From the NCBI GenBank assembly GCA_945907755.1, contig CAMDTN010000002.1, positions 64,055 to 128,054 of the forward strand: a DNA stretch of 64,000 nt. Direction: 5' to 3'. The notes beneath the pieces are model-generated. The model searched no databases. It worked only from the letters and a program-made list of their open reading frames with translations, and had not been told where the DNA came from. Positions 35,647 to 43,219 of the stretch are shown here, one piece after another. How positions within the stretch are numbered: the stretch's first letter is position 1; every line of letters starts with the position of its first letter. The position numbers and the translations under genes are program-made. Source of the stretch: Singulisphaera sp. GP187. GTDB taxonomy: Bacteria; Planctomycetota; GCA-002687715.

Positions 35647-38271
35647 ATGCTGACCAACGCGTTGCATGCTGGTGTGCAGTGGCAACGCCCTGCGTGGGTG
35701 TTGGTCGCGCTGTTGGCCACCGTGGGATTGAGTGTGTGGTCATGGCGCCGCGGGCGGCGCGGTGCGGGTGCGCTCAGCGGATTGCTGCTGCGCAGCAGCG
35801 CAATGCTCGGGTTGGCGCTGCTGGCTGCGGGCCCAGAGAGTGCGCAGTTCACAGATGAAACCACTGCAACGCTGGTAGTGGGTGGACGCGCTGTCCCGCC
35901 CGGAGCCGTGCGCGCTGCGCGTTGGGAGCAAGTGCAAAGCGAAGCTGCGGCGACGCTGTGGTTGCCGCCCGTTGCAACACCGTTGTCACTGAGCGACAGC
36001 TTGCATGTAGCGCTTTTGCTGCCGCAGTTGTCAGCACTGCAAGTGTTGGCGGCGGTGGACGGCACCGAACCGTTGCGCTTTGGCGCCGCTTTGCGTCCCA
36101 TGAAGGCACAAGTGTTACCGGCGTTTGAACGAGTGGCAGCGCCCTTCAGTGCGCTGCGTTTGTTAGTGCAGAGCCAAACCACAATGGCGAGCAGCACGCC
36201 GTTGCGCCTGCAGGTGCATTCGCTGGTGGCGGGCCCAGCACAGATCCAAGTGTTGGTGGATGGCCACAGCGTGGAGCAACGCGAAGTGTTCGTTGCTGCT
36301 GGCGCGACAGAGCTTGCGCTGGCAGATCTGCATTTGCCGACGGGGCGGCACAGCGTTGTGGCGCTGTTAGGCGCGGGCGCGCAACGCCGCGCAGCGGTTG
36401 CCTCGGTGGACACTGCTGCCCGCAGCGAAGTGTTGGTGGTTTGTTCCGAAGCCAATCCACTGAGCGCGCAATTGTTGCGGGCCCAAGGGCGGGATGTGGT
36501 GCAAATCTCGCCAGCAGAATTGGCAGCAAGCCAACTCGCGCGCCAAACGCGCACCATGGTGCTCGATCGCATAGGCGCCGCTGAACTTTCGCAGCCAGAG
36601 GTCGTCGCAGTGTTGCAGCAGCGCGCGGTGCGCGGGCTCGGTTGGGTGCATTTACCCGTCGAGCAGCATGGCGATCTTGCCGCGCCTGCAGCCGCTCCGT
36701 TCGCGGCCTTGCTGCCCGCGCGCGAGCTTCCGCCTGCTCCCGCGCCGCCACCGCCCCCCGAAGTGCCGCCAGAACCCAAGCCCGATGAAAACTTGCCTCC
36801 GGACCCAGCACAGCGCACGCGTGAAAATCTGAGTGTTCCAACGCTTGGCATCGTTGTGGCCATTGATGCCAGCGGTTCCATGCAGGGCGAGCCGCTGCGT
36901 CTCGCCAAGGAAGCCGCGTGGGCGGCAGTGCAGGTGCTGCACCCGGAAGATTACATCGGAGTCATCGCCTTCAACAAAGAGGCCAAGGAGCTGCTTGCGC
37001 TCACCAAAGCGGGCGACAGAGACATTGTGAAGGACCGCATCGCGCGCATCCAAAGCGGCGGCGGCACAGACTTCACTGCAGCGCTGGAGTTAGCAGAGGA
37101 GATGTTTGCGGAAGAAGTCCTATCGGTGCGGCACTTGATCTTGCTGTCGGATGGCGAATCGGAGCCCGGGCGTTTCGAAGCCTGCGCACAGCGCCTCGCG
37201 CGGGCGGGCATCACCATTTCCACGGTGGGTTGCGGCGCCAGTTTGAATGTGCGCGACTTGTCCAACATTGCAGCTCACGGGGGCGGGAAGTTCTATCCGG
37301 CTTACTCGCTGAACGAAGTGCCGGAGATATTCACCATCGAAGCCGAACGTGTCATCGCACGCAGTGGGGCACGGCACGCGCCGGCGCCGATCGTGCCCGC
37401 TGCGACGAGTCCGGAGTCAGAGCTGCAATCGAAGCCCGCGGAACTGAAGCCCCAAGCCAAGGCGCAAGCGCCGCAAGACGACAAACTAACGCTGCGCAAA
37501 GTGCGGCGTGCAGCGGAGGCAGCGCTGCTGCAAGGTGTTGATACAGCGGCTCTGCCCGGAGTGGCCGACACTCTGCACTTGCAAGCCACGACCGCTGGCA
37601 CAGTGGCTTTGGCTGCTGACGAAAGCCCGTTGCTAATTCACGGCCAGTACGGCGCCGCGAGGGTGGTGCAATTCGCTGTTCCGTTGCAGGGCGTGTGGGC
37701 GCCGGCGTGGAGTAGCAACGCGGCGGTGCAAGTGTTGCTGGCGCAGGCCAGCGCGTGGAGCGAAGGGCGCGATGCGACGGAAGGTGCGCGCCTCGTGGCC
37801 GAGGTGTGCGCGCGCACGGTGCTGTGGCGTGGTGAAGATCTTTTCACGCGCCACCCGAAGCCCGAGGACGCGGTGCTGCACGTGAGTGCAGGGGAGCCTG
37901 CGGCCGCCAACGACGCTTGCGCGCTGGGGGACTTGCAGTGGACTAGCAATCCAGAGCCCACGGCACCTGCGTTGCTGGCGACTTTAGAGTTGCGCGGCAG
38001 CGGTGCGCAGGCTCACGCGGCGGCGGCAGTGCCAATGGGTTGGCAACGGGCCTGCGCTTTGCCCCACACAGCGGGTGTGGACGCATGGGCCAAGCTGCTG
38101 GATGCGGGCGTTGTCTTGAGCGCGCCGCCGCGCATCACGCGCCAAGTGCTGCGCGCTGGCACTCACGCGGCTATGGAATGGCTCGCCCCGCTGACGGCGC
38201 TGTTGCTGCTGATGGGCATAGCGATCGAGCGCATTTCGCGCCAAACTCTGCTGCGAGAAACGGCCGCGTGA
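35647..38271 (+). CDS. membrane-anchored von Willebrand factor A-domain protein
   Basis: 874 residues. Two N-terminal membrane helices (about residues 15-30 and 42-58), an extracytoplasmic region of beta sandwiches, a Pro/Glu-rich linker (PAPAPPPPPEVPPEPKPDE), a VWA domain with MIDAS motif DASGSM near residue 407, LSDGESEPGRF and the matching Thr in GGGTDFT, then a glutamine-amidotransferase-like or beta region, and a C-terminal helix (LLLLMGIAIERI). The layout recalls BatA/aerotolerance and planctomycete VWA membrane proteins that assemble with MoxR ATPases, but no MoxR or BatD is adjacent. Its stop overlaps the pdxA GTG start (GTGA). Confidence 0.75.
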   Translation: MLTNALHAGVQWQRPAWVLVALLATVGLSVWSWRRGRRGAGALSGLLLRSSAMLGLALLAAGPESAQFTDETTATLVVGGRAVPPGAVRAARWEQVQSEAAATLWLPPVATPLSLSDSLHVALLLPQLSALQVLAAVDGTEPLRFGAALRPMKAQVLPAFERVAAPFSALRLLVQSQTTMASSTPLRLQVHSLVAGPAQIQVLVDGHSVEQREVFVAAGATELALADLHLPTGRHSVVALLGAGAQRRAAVASVDTAARSEVLVVCSEANPLSAQLLRAQGRDVVQISPAELAASQLARQTRTMVLDRIGAAELSQPEVVAVLQQRAVRGLGWVHLPVEQHGDLAAPAAAPFAALLPARELPPAPAPPPPPEVPPEPKPDENLPPDPAQRTRENLSVPTLGIVVAIDASGSMQGEPLRLAKEAAWAAVQVLHPEDYIGVIAFNKEAKELLALTKAGDRDIVKDRIARIQSGGGTDFTAALELAEEMFAEEVLSVRHLILLSDGESEPGRFEACAQRLARAGITISTVGCGASLNVRDLSNIAAHGGGKFYPAYSLNEVPEIFTIEAERVIARSGARHAPAPIVPAATSPESELQSKPAELKPQAKAQAPQDDKLTLRKVRRAAEAALLQGVDTAALPGVADTLHLQATTAGTVALAADESPLLIHGQYGAARVVQFAVPLQGVWAPAWSSNAAVQVLLAQASAWSEGRDATEGARLVAEVCARTVLWRGEDLFTRHPKPEDAVLHVSAGEPAAANDACALGDLQWTSNPEPTAPALLATLELRGSGAQAHAAAAVPMGWQRACALPHTAGVDAWAKLLDAGVVLSAPPRITRQVLRAGTHAAMEWLAPLTALLLLMGIAIERISRQTLLRETAA

Positions 38272-39263
38272 AATTTTGCACCGAACTGGTTGTGTCATGT
38301 GGCGACCCTCAAGGCATTGGCCCTGAAGTGGCTGCCGCTGCTGCGCTGCGCTTGGTGCAGCAACAGCCAGACTGCACCGTGGTCTTGGTTGGGCTCGCCA
38401 GCCAAATGCGCGCATTGGTGCCCGAAGCGCGCCTGCTCAGCGAGCAAGGGAGTGGCAGTGCAACAGAGCTGCGTTGTTCCAGCAGTGCAGGCATCTGGTT
38501 GCTGCCGGTGGCAGAAGAGGCGCTGCCGCAGCCGCCGCCGAGCGCTGCCGCTGGGCGTGTGGCGTTGTGTGGGCTGCAGGCAGCACTTGCCCGCGTGCGC
38601 ACGCATGGTGGCGCGTTGGTGACCGCGCCGCTGTCGAAGCAAGCAGTAGCTTTCATCGAACCGAGTTTCCGAGGCCACACCGATTGGTTGGGCGAGCAGT
38701 TTGGTTGCGCACCATTGATGCTGTTCAGCGCACCCGGCCTCAAGTTGGCGTTGGCGACAGTTCATCTACCACTGGCGCACGTGCCCGCGGCCATCCGTGC
38801 TGGCTCGGTGGAGCAATCGCTGCGACTGCTCCACGCGGGCCTGCGCAGTAGCTACGGTGTTGCTGCGCCTCGTATCGCGGTGCTGGCTCTGAATCCTCAC
38901 GCGGGCGAAGGCGGTTTGCTGGGCAGTGAAGAGGCGCAAGTCATCGCCCCAGCCATCGAAGCGCTGCGGCATGAAGGACTGAACTTGGAAGGCCCCTTCA
39001 GTGCCGATGGCTTCTTCGGCGCGCAAGAGTGGCGGCGCTTCGACGCAGTACTGGCCATGTATCACGATCAAGGCTTGGTAGCGGTGAAGTCTCTCGGCTT
39101 CGGCCACGCGGTGAATGTCACCTTGGGACTGCCCATCGTGCGCACTTCGGTAGACCACGGCTGTGCGTTCAGCCTTGTTGGCAGGGGTCTCGCCCAGTGC
39201 GACAGCATGTTGGCGGCTCTCCAAGAAGGCCTGTTGCTGCTGCGTTTGCGGAATTCCATTTGA
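38268..39263 (+). CDS. pdxA: PdxA, 4-hydroxythreonine-4-phosphate dehydrogenase
   Basis: 331 residues. It begins at GTG 38268, which overlaps the upstream stop, and gives the family N-terminus VSCGDPQGIGPEV. Other signatures: GGALVTAPLSKQAV, FRGHTDWLGE (metal His), LNPHAGEGGLLG with the next metal His, MYHDQGLVAVK with the third, and VNVTLGLPIVRTSVDHG. The enzyme oxidises 4-phosphohydroxy-L-threonine with NAD to the precursor that PdxJ turns into pyridoxine phosphate. PdxJ is not in the window. The join to a VWA gene is probably just packing. Confidence 0.93.
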   Translation: MKFCTELVVSCGDPQGIGPEVAAAAALRLVQQQPDCTVVLVGLASQMRALVPEARLLSEQGSGSATELRCSSSAGIWLLPVAEEALPQPPPSAAAGRVALCGLQAALARVRTHGGALVTAPLSKQAVAFIEPSFRGHTDWLGEQFGCAPLMLFSAPGLKLALATVHLPLAHVPAAIRAGSVEQSLRLLHAGLRSSYGVAAPRIAVLALNPHAGEGGLLGSEEAQVIAPAIEALRHEGLNLEGPFSADGFFGAQEWRRFDAVLAMYHDQGLVAVKSLGFGHAVNVTLGLPIVRTSVDHGCAFSLVGRGLAQCDSMLAALQEGLLLLRLRNSI

Positions 39264-39287
39264 CGCGTTGCAAGCGTCGCCCATAAT
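39260..39287 (+). promoter_or_regulatory. sigma70-type promoter
   Basis: TTGACG (39260-39265), 16 bases, CATAAT (39282-39287); each hexamer matches consensus at five of six. It overlaps the pdxA stop codon and would start a transcript about 95 bases before the SPOR-like gene. Confidence 0.55.
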
Positions 39288-39390
39288 CGCGGCGTCGCGC
39301 GAGCAAGGCTTGGTTGGGTCGGCGCGCGAGAGCTTTGGGTCGAATTTTGTGGCCCGTCGGGGGCTGCGCATCGCCTGGGAGGGTGGCGCC

Positions 39391-39948
39391 ATGAAGTCGA
39401 AGCGGGATCTGCTGTTTTCTTCGTTCAATGCGGGCAAATTGCAGCCGGTGTCGCCAGCGCGCCCGCCACTACCGTTGGCGCACGCTGCCATCGTCGTGGG
39501 TTTCATCTGCGTTGTGATCGCAGTGCTCAGCTATTACCTTTGGAGCGAGCCCGATAGTCCCAACTCTGAAGGAGTCAGGCTGTCGGTGGTTGGTTCGGTA
39601 AGAGAGACTGCGGTTTCGCGGACACCTCAGACCGGAACCAGCGAGCCTGAAGTTTTCTGGTCTGTTCGGGTCTTGACCGTTGGCCGCGTGGCCGAAGGGG
39701 CAGACCCCGCACCGTTGGTGCAGCGGGCCTTGAAGGCGAAACGGCAACTCGAAGACCTTGGGTTCACACCGGTGTTTGCGCTCTCGGACTTGGTGTCTGG
39801 CAAGCGTGAGTACTGGGTGAGCGTGGGCCGCAATCGCAACCCTGAAGAGCTAAAGGATTTGGAACGGCGCTTGGAGCGCGCGTCCATCGGATCCGACAAG
39901 CCCTTTCAGGATGCTTATGTATGTCGGGTGGCTGTGCCGCCTCGTTGA
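39391..39948 (+). CDS. single-pass membrane protein with SPOR-like C-terminal domain
   Basis: 185 residues from ATG 39391. A membrane helix spans about residues 31-52 (AAIVVGFICVVIAVLSYYLW), followed by a Ser/Thr-rich linker. The last ~95 residues (SVRVLTVGR, LVQRALKAKRQLEDLGFTPVFALSDL, YWVSVGRNRNPEELKDLERRL) have the beta-alpha-beta layout of a SPOR domain, which binds denuded peptidoglycan at septa; this assignment is by pattern only. It is followed after 21 bases by the PVC small basic protein gene. A role at the cell wall is an inference. Confidence 0.6.
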   Translation: MKSKRDLLFSSFNAGKLQPVSPARPPLPLAHAAIVVGFICVVIAVLSYYLWSEPDSPNSEGVRLSVVGSVRETAVSRTPQTGTSEPEVFWSVRVLTVGRVAEGADPAPLVQRALKAKRQLEDLGFTPVFALSDLVSGKREYWVSVGRNRNPEELKDLERRLERASIGSDKPFQDAYVCRVAVPPR

Positions 39949-39969
39949 TCGGAACCGGAAGGAAACGCT

Positions 39970-40251
39970 ATGGCTGTCCACAAGAGCCTCAGACCGAGCA
40001 AGGGTGCTGCGAGTAACCGCAGCGTGCTGTCACGTGCCGAACGCCTCGAACAACTTGCGAAAGAGGGGCGTTGGAAGAAGGGCGACAAGGTTTTGGGTGT
40101 GCCCAAGACGCGCGTCTTGAAGGCGAAGGCGAAAGCCAAGCCTGCGAAGAAGAAGGATGACGCAGCGGCTCCGGCAGCAGCGGCAACCAAGGCAGCAGGC
40201 GCTAAAGCGGCGCCAGCCAAAGCGCCAGTCAAAGCGCCAGCCAAGAAATAG
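39970..40251 (+). CDS. PVC small basic protein with histone H1-like tail
   Basis: 93 residues. The first 45 (MAVHKSLRPSKG, NRSVLSRAERLEQLAKEGRWKKGD, VLGVPKTRV) match the 'small basic protein' family that is almost confined to Chlamydiae, Verrucomicrobia and Planctomycetes, whose exact function is unsettled (ribosome or nucleic-acid link suspected). The family is usually near 60 residues; here an Ala/Lys/Pro tail (AKAKAKPAKKK, AAPAKAPVKAPAKK) extends it, like eukaryotic H1 or bacterial HupB tails. An AAGGAAA ribosome site stands six bases before the ATG. This is the best lineage marker in the window. Confidence 0.88.
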   Translation: MAVHKSLRPSKGAASNRSVLSRAERLEQLAKEGRWKKGDKVLGVPKTRVLKAKAKAKPAKKKDDAAAPAAAATKAAGAKAAPAKAPVKAPAKK

Positions 40252-40313
40252 TGAGCCCAACCGGCGAGGGGCCTTGAGCTCCTCGCGCGCGTGGCCACAT
40301 CAAGGTATGCCCC

Positions 40314-41096
40314 GTGGTGATGGACACAGACAGGCTTGGTGCGCTGGAACAGCGCTGTGCCGTAGACCTGATCGAGATCTTCTCATCGGTGCAGGGGGAA
40401 GGTCCGCGCGCGGGCGAGCGCCATCTGTTCGTGCGCACCGCCCACTGCGATTTGCACTGTGTTTGGTGCGACACGCCGCTGTGTCACGTGGTGCCAGCGG
40501 AAGCGCGGGTGACGCCGGTTGCAGGCGGTGCGACGCAGAGCGTGCCCAATCCCGTGCCCGTGGCAACGGTGCTGGGCTGGATCGCAACTGCGCTGCAAGC
40601 GGTGCGCCACACCGCGGTGTCTTTCACTGGTGGCGAACCGCTCCTGCATCCGTGGTTGCTGCGTGAAGCGGCGCCCGTGGTGCGCGCGCATGGGGCCAAA
40701 GTGCTGTTGGAAACTGACGGCACCATGCCAACGGTGTTCGAGAGTATTCTGGACAGTGTTGACATCGTCAGCATGGACTGGAAACTCCCGTCCTCGTGTG
40801 GTGAACGCGACTTTGCGACCGAACACAGCGCTTTCCTGCGTCTTGCGCGAGGCCGTGAAACCGCTGTGAAATTAGTGATCACTGCCAGCACCACGTTGGA
40901 AGAAGTGCAAGCCGTGGCCACCGCGGTTGCGCTCGCGTGCCCCGAAGCCGTGCTGGTGTTACAGCCCGTGACACCGATCGGTGGCGCCGTTCCTCCCAAT
41001 CCGCGTGCGTTGCCTGCGTTGCAGGCGGCGGCGCTTCAGTGCCACGCGCTGGTGCGCGTGCTACCGCAAATCCACCGTTTGATGGGGCAGCCATGA
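40314..41096 (+). CDS. queE: QueE, 7-carboxy-7-deazaguanine synthase
   Basis: 260 residues, radical SAM. The [4Fe-4S] motif CDLHCVWC (CX3CX2C) is preceded by SSVQGEGPRAGERHLFVR, the family signature, and followed by VSFTGGEPLLHPWL and LLETDGTMP. QueE converts 6-carboxytetrahydropterin to 7-carboxy-7-deazaguanine on the way to queuosine. ATG 40314 and ATG 40320 are both possible starts. There is a ~50-residue insertion right after the cysteines (PAEARVTPVAGG...), slightly longer than in E. coli. The stop overlaps the der start (ATGA). QueC and QueD are not here. Confidence 0.9.
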   Translation: MVMDTDRLGALEQRCAVDLIEIFSSVQGEGPRAGERHLFVRTAHCDLHCVWCDTPLCHVVPAEARVTPVAGGATQSVPNPVPVATVLGWIATALQAVRHTAVSFTGGEPLLHPWLLREAAPVVRAHGAKVLLETDGTMPTVFESILDSVDIVSMDWKLPSSCGERDFATEHSAFLRLARGRETAVKLVITASTTLEEVQAVATAVALACPEAVLVLQPVTPIGGAVPPNPRALPALQAAALQCHALVRVLPQIHRLMGQP

Positions 41097-42418
41097 AATT
41101 GCCATCTGTGGCCATTGTTGGGCGTCCCAATGTGGGCAAGTCCTCGTTCTTGAACGCCGCCGCAGGGCAGCGCATTTCCATCGTGCATGACCGCCCCGGC
41201 GTCACCCGCGACCGCATCGCTACGGAACTCACCTACGGCGAGCGCACATTCGATCTGATCGACATGGGCGGCATCGGCATCGTCGATGACCAAGCCCTAG
41301 ACGAAGACGTCGAAGTGCAGATTGACGCGGCTATTACTGGTGCCGATGTGATTCTGTTTGTGGTGGATTCTCGCGACGGCGTCACGCCGTTGGACCAAGA
41401 AGTGGCAGCCACCATCCGCCGCACAACCAAGCCGCACTTGCTGGTGGCGAACAAGGTGGACGGCGAGAAGCACCGCTTGCAAGCGCAGGAGTTCTACCGT
41501 CTTGGCTTAGGCGAACCGCTCATGATCTCGGCGTTGGCTCCGCTCGGCATCACCGATGTGCTGGACGCATTGCTGCTGTTGCTGCCGCCGAAGGAAGCGG
41601 ACGAAGCGCCCCGCAGAGAGGGTGAAACTCTCATCGCGCTGGTGGGGCAGCGCAACGCCGGCAAGAGCACCCTGTTGAACGCCGTTGCGGGGGAAGAGCG
41701 CGTCATCGTCAGCGAGATCCCTGGTACCACGCGCGACGCGGTGGACGTGCAGGTGCGCTTCGGCGAACGCTCGTTCACGCTGATCGACACCGCCGGGTTG
41801 CAACGCAACGCGCGCCTCGATGATTCGGTGGAGTACTACTCGCAATTGCGCACCCATGAATCCATCCGCCGCGCGGATGTGGTGCTGCACTTGATCGACG
41901 CCACCAAGGAGATTTCTCAGGTAGACAAGAAGGCCGCCGAGAGTGTGCTGGACGCCTTCAAGCCCACTGTGGTGGTGATCAACAAGTGGGACCTCACCGG
42001 CGACATCGACACTCAGAAATATCTGGACTACATCGGCGAGAAGCTGCCCTCGCTGCACTTCGTTCCGGTGATCTTCATTTCGGCCAAGGAAAGGTTGCGT
42101 CTGCGGCAGTTGGTGGACCTCGCATTCGAACTGCACGACCAAGCACAGCACCGCGTGCCCACCAATGTCGTGAACAAGCTGGTCGAAGATTCCGCCAGCG
42201 TGCGCGGCCCTCGGGTTTCTCGTGGCAAGTACCCCAAGATTTATTACGCCACTCAAGTGGGGGTGTCGCCGCCTTGGATTGTGTTGTTCGTGAACAACCC
42301 AGAGCTTTTCAAGGACGATTTCAGGCGTTTTCTTGAGAATCGCTTCCGTGAAGCTCTGCCCTTCCGGGAGATCCCCATTCGTATTTCGTTCCGCCAGCGT
42401 CTGCGAGAAAAGAAGTAG
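41093..42418 (+). CDS. der: Der (EngA), double-GTPase ribosome assembly factor
   Basis: 441 residues with two G domains and a C-terminal KH-like domain. G domain 1: GRPNVGKSSFLN, GVTRDR, DMGGIG and NKVD. G domain 2: GQRNAGKSTLLN, GTTRDAV, DTAGLQ and NKWD. It assists 50S subunit maturation and is essential in most bacteria. It is coupled to queE by an ATGA overlap, which links a tRNA modification enzyme to a ribosome factor. Confidence 0.95.
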   Translation: MKLPSVAIVGRPNVGKSSFLNAAAGQRISIVHDRPGVTRDRIATELTYGERTFDLIDMGGIGIVDDQALDEDVEVQIDAAITGADVILFVVDSRDGVTPLDQEVAATIRRTTKPHLLVANKVDGEKHRLQAQEFYRLGLGEPLMISALAPLGITDVLDALLLLLPPKEADEAPRREGETLIALVGQRNAGKSTLLNAVAGEERVIVSEIPGTTRDAVDVQVRFGERSFTLIDTAGLQRNARLDDSVEYYSQLRTHESIRRADVVLHLIDATKEISQVDKKAAESVLDAFKPTVVVINKWDLTGDIDTQKYLDYIGEKLPSLHFVPVIFISAKERLRLRQLVDLAFELHDQAQHRVPTNVVNKLVEDSASVRGPRVSRGKYPKIYYATQVGVSPPWIVLFVNNPELFKDDFRRFLENRFREALPFREIPIRISFRQRLREKK

Positions 42419-42447
42419 TCTGCCTCGCGATATGGAGGGTTTGCAGC

Positions 42448-42909
42448 ATGCGCAGTTTATTCATCGTGGCAGTGATGATGGCTTGCCTTAGCGCTTGCGC
42501 CGGCACCGATGTGGGCAGTGCCGTCGCCGAGACGAGCTTCGTGTATCAGCACTCGCGCGCGTTCCTCGATCACGAGATTCGCACGCAACTTGCGCGTGAG
42601 TGGTCTAAGCCCACCACCGAAGTAGAAACTGGCGCTTGGCTGACTGACTGGAAAGAGCAATTGGCGGTGATGTCGCAATTCGGACGCCGTCATCGGCTGC
42701 GCGTGCGGGTGGAAGCGGCTGACGGTGGGTTCAAAGTGAATTGCGAGCAGGAAAGTCAGCGCAATATGGAACAAGAAGACCCGCTGAGTGCATCCAAAGC
42801 AGAGTGGGATGCAGCGCAGACTGATGGCGCATTAGCAAAGAAGTTTTTGTTCGACCTGCATCGCCGCTTGAATCCCAAACAGGCATGGCGCGAAGCATCG
42901 ATCCGGTGA
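42448..42909 (+). CDS. small lipoprotein of unknown function
   Basis: 153 residues beginning MRSLFIVAVMMACLSACAG, a lipoprotein signal with Cys17 as lipid site. The mature part is charged and helical-plus-beta (WLTDWKEQLAVMSQFGRRHRLRVRVEAADGGFKVNCEQ), with an Arg/Lys-rich end. No family recognised. It lies 29 bases after der and is the last gene before a new promoter. Confidence 0.65.
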   Translation: MRSLFIVAVMMACLSACAGTDVGSAVAETSFVYQHSRAFLDHEIRTQLAREWSKPTTEVETGAWLTDWKEQLAVMSQFGRRHRLRVRVEAADGGFKVNCEQESQRNMEQEDPLSASKAEWDAAQTDGALAKKFLFDLHRRLNPKQAWREASIR

Positions 42910-42959
42910 CTATCAGGTGCTGCGCGAGCATCGCGCGAACATGCTGTCAAGAAAAATAG

Positions 42960-42988
42960 TTGCACACTCTTGCACATGGCCTTATGCT
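42960..42988 (+). promoter_or_regulatory. sigma70-type promoter of the 21-residue peptide gene
   Basis: TTGCAC (42960-42965), 17 bases, TATGCT (42983-42988). The predicted leader of about 75 bases includes a short hairpin (TGTCC/GGACA, about 42998-43011). The transcript would end at the strong terminator at 43151, giving an RNA of about 200 bases. Confidence 0.6.
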
Positions 42989-43067
42989 CCCGCCCGTGTC
43001 CTCAGGGACATGAAGAGGTTACGGGACCTTTTCAACCGTTGGTACTCCAAAATGGGGGTAGGGAATC

Positions 43068-43133
43068 ATGGCTAAGAAAACTGCGAAGAAGAAGGCTGCA
43101 AAGAAGGCAAAGCGCGCGACTAAGCGCAAGTAG
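43068..43133 (+). CDS. 21-residue lysine/arginine-rich micro-peptide
   Basis: ATG 43068 to TAG 43131. The peptide has 21 residues, of which ten are Lys and two Arg, with Ala and Thr filling the rest (it opens MAKKTAKKKAAKK). A purine-rich ribosome site (GGGGGTAGGGA) sits seven bases upstream. It lies alone between its own promoter (42960) and a strong intrinsic terminator (43151), so it is a real transcription unit. Composition resembles the tail of the PVC small basic protein at 39970 and of histone H1-like proteins, so nucleic-acid or ribosome binding is likely (inference). It is far below the length cut-off of gene finders, and an alternative is that the RNA itself is the product. Confidence 0.6.
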   Translation: MAKKTAKKKAAKKAKRATKRK

Positions 43134-43150
43134 GCCAGCAGTTCGATTCG

Positions 43151-43195
43151 AACCGGGCCGTTGCTCTTCACGAGCAGCGGCCCGGTTGCATTTTA
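43151..43195 (+). terminator. strong intrinsic terminator
   Basis: A 16-bp stem (43151-43166 with 43172-43187, one G-T pair) with a five-base loop, followed by TTGCATTTTA. It ends the micro-peptide transcript and separates it from the next gene by about 30 bases. Confidence 0.8.
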
Positions 43196-43219
43196 CCCTG
43201 CAATTTCCGGTTATTATTG

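Noticed and set aside
42922-42936. Hairpin GCGCGA-GCA-TCGCGC after the lipoprotein gene as a terminator
   Set aside because: The stem has only six pairs and no T-run follows, so termination is not supported.
43139-43160. tRNA-like GTTCGATTC segment
   Set aside because: No cloverleaf can be drawn; the segment is just the foot of the terminator at 43151.
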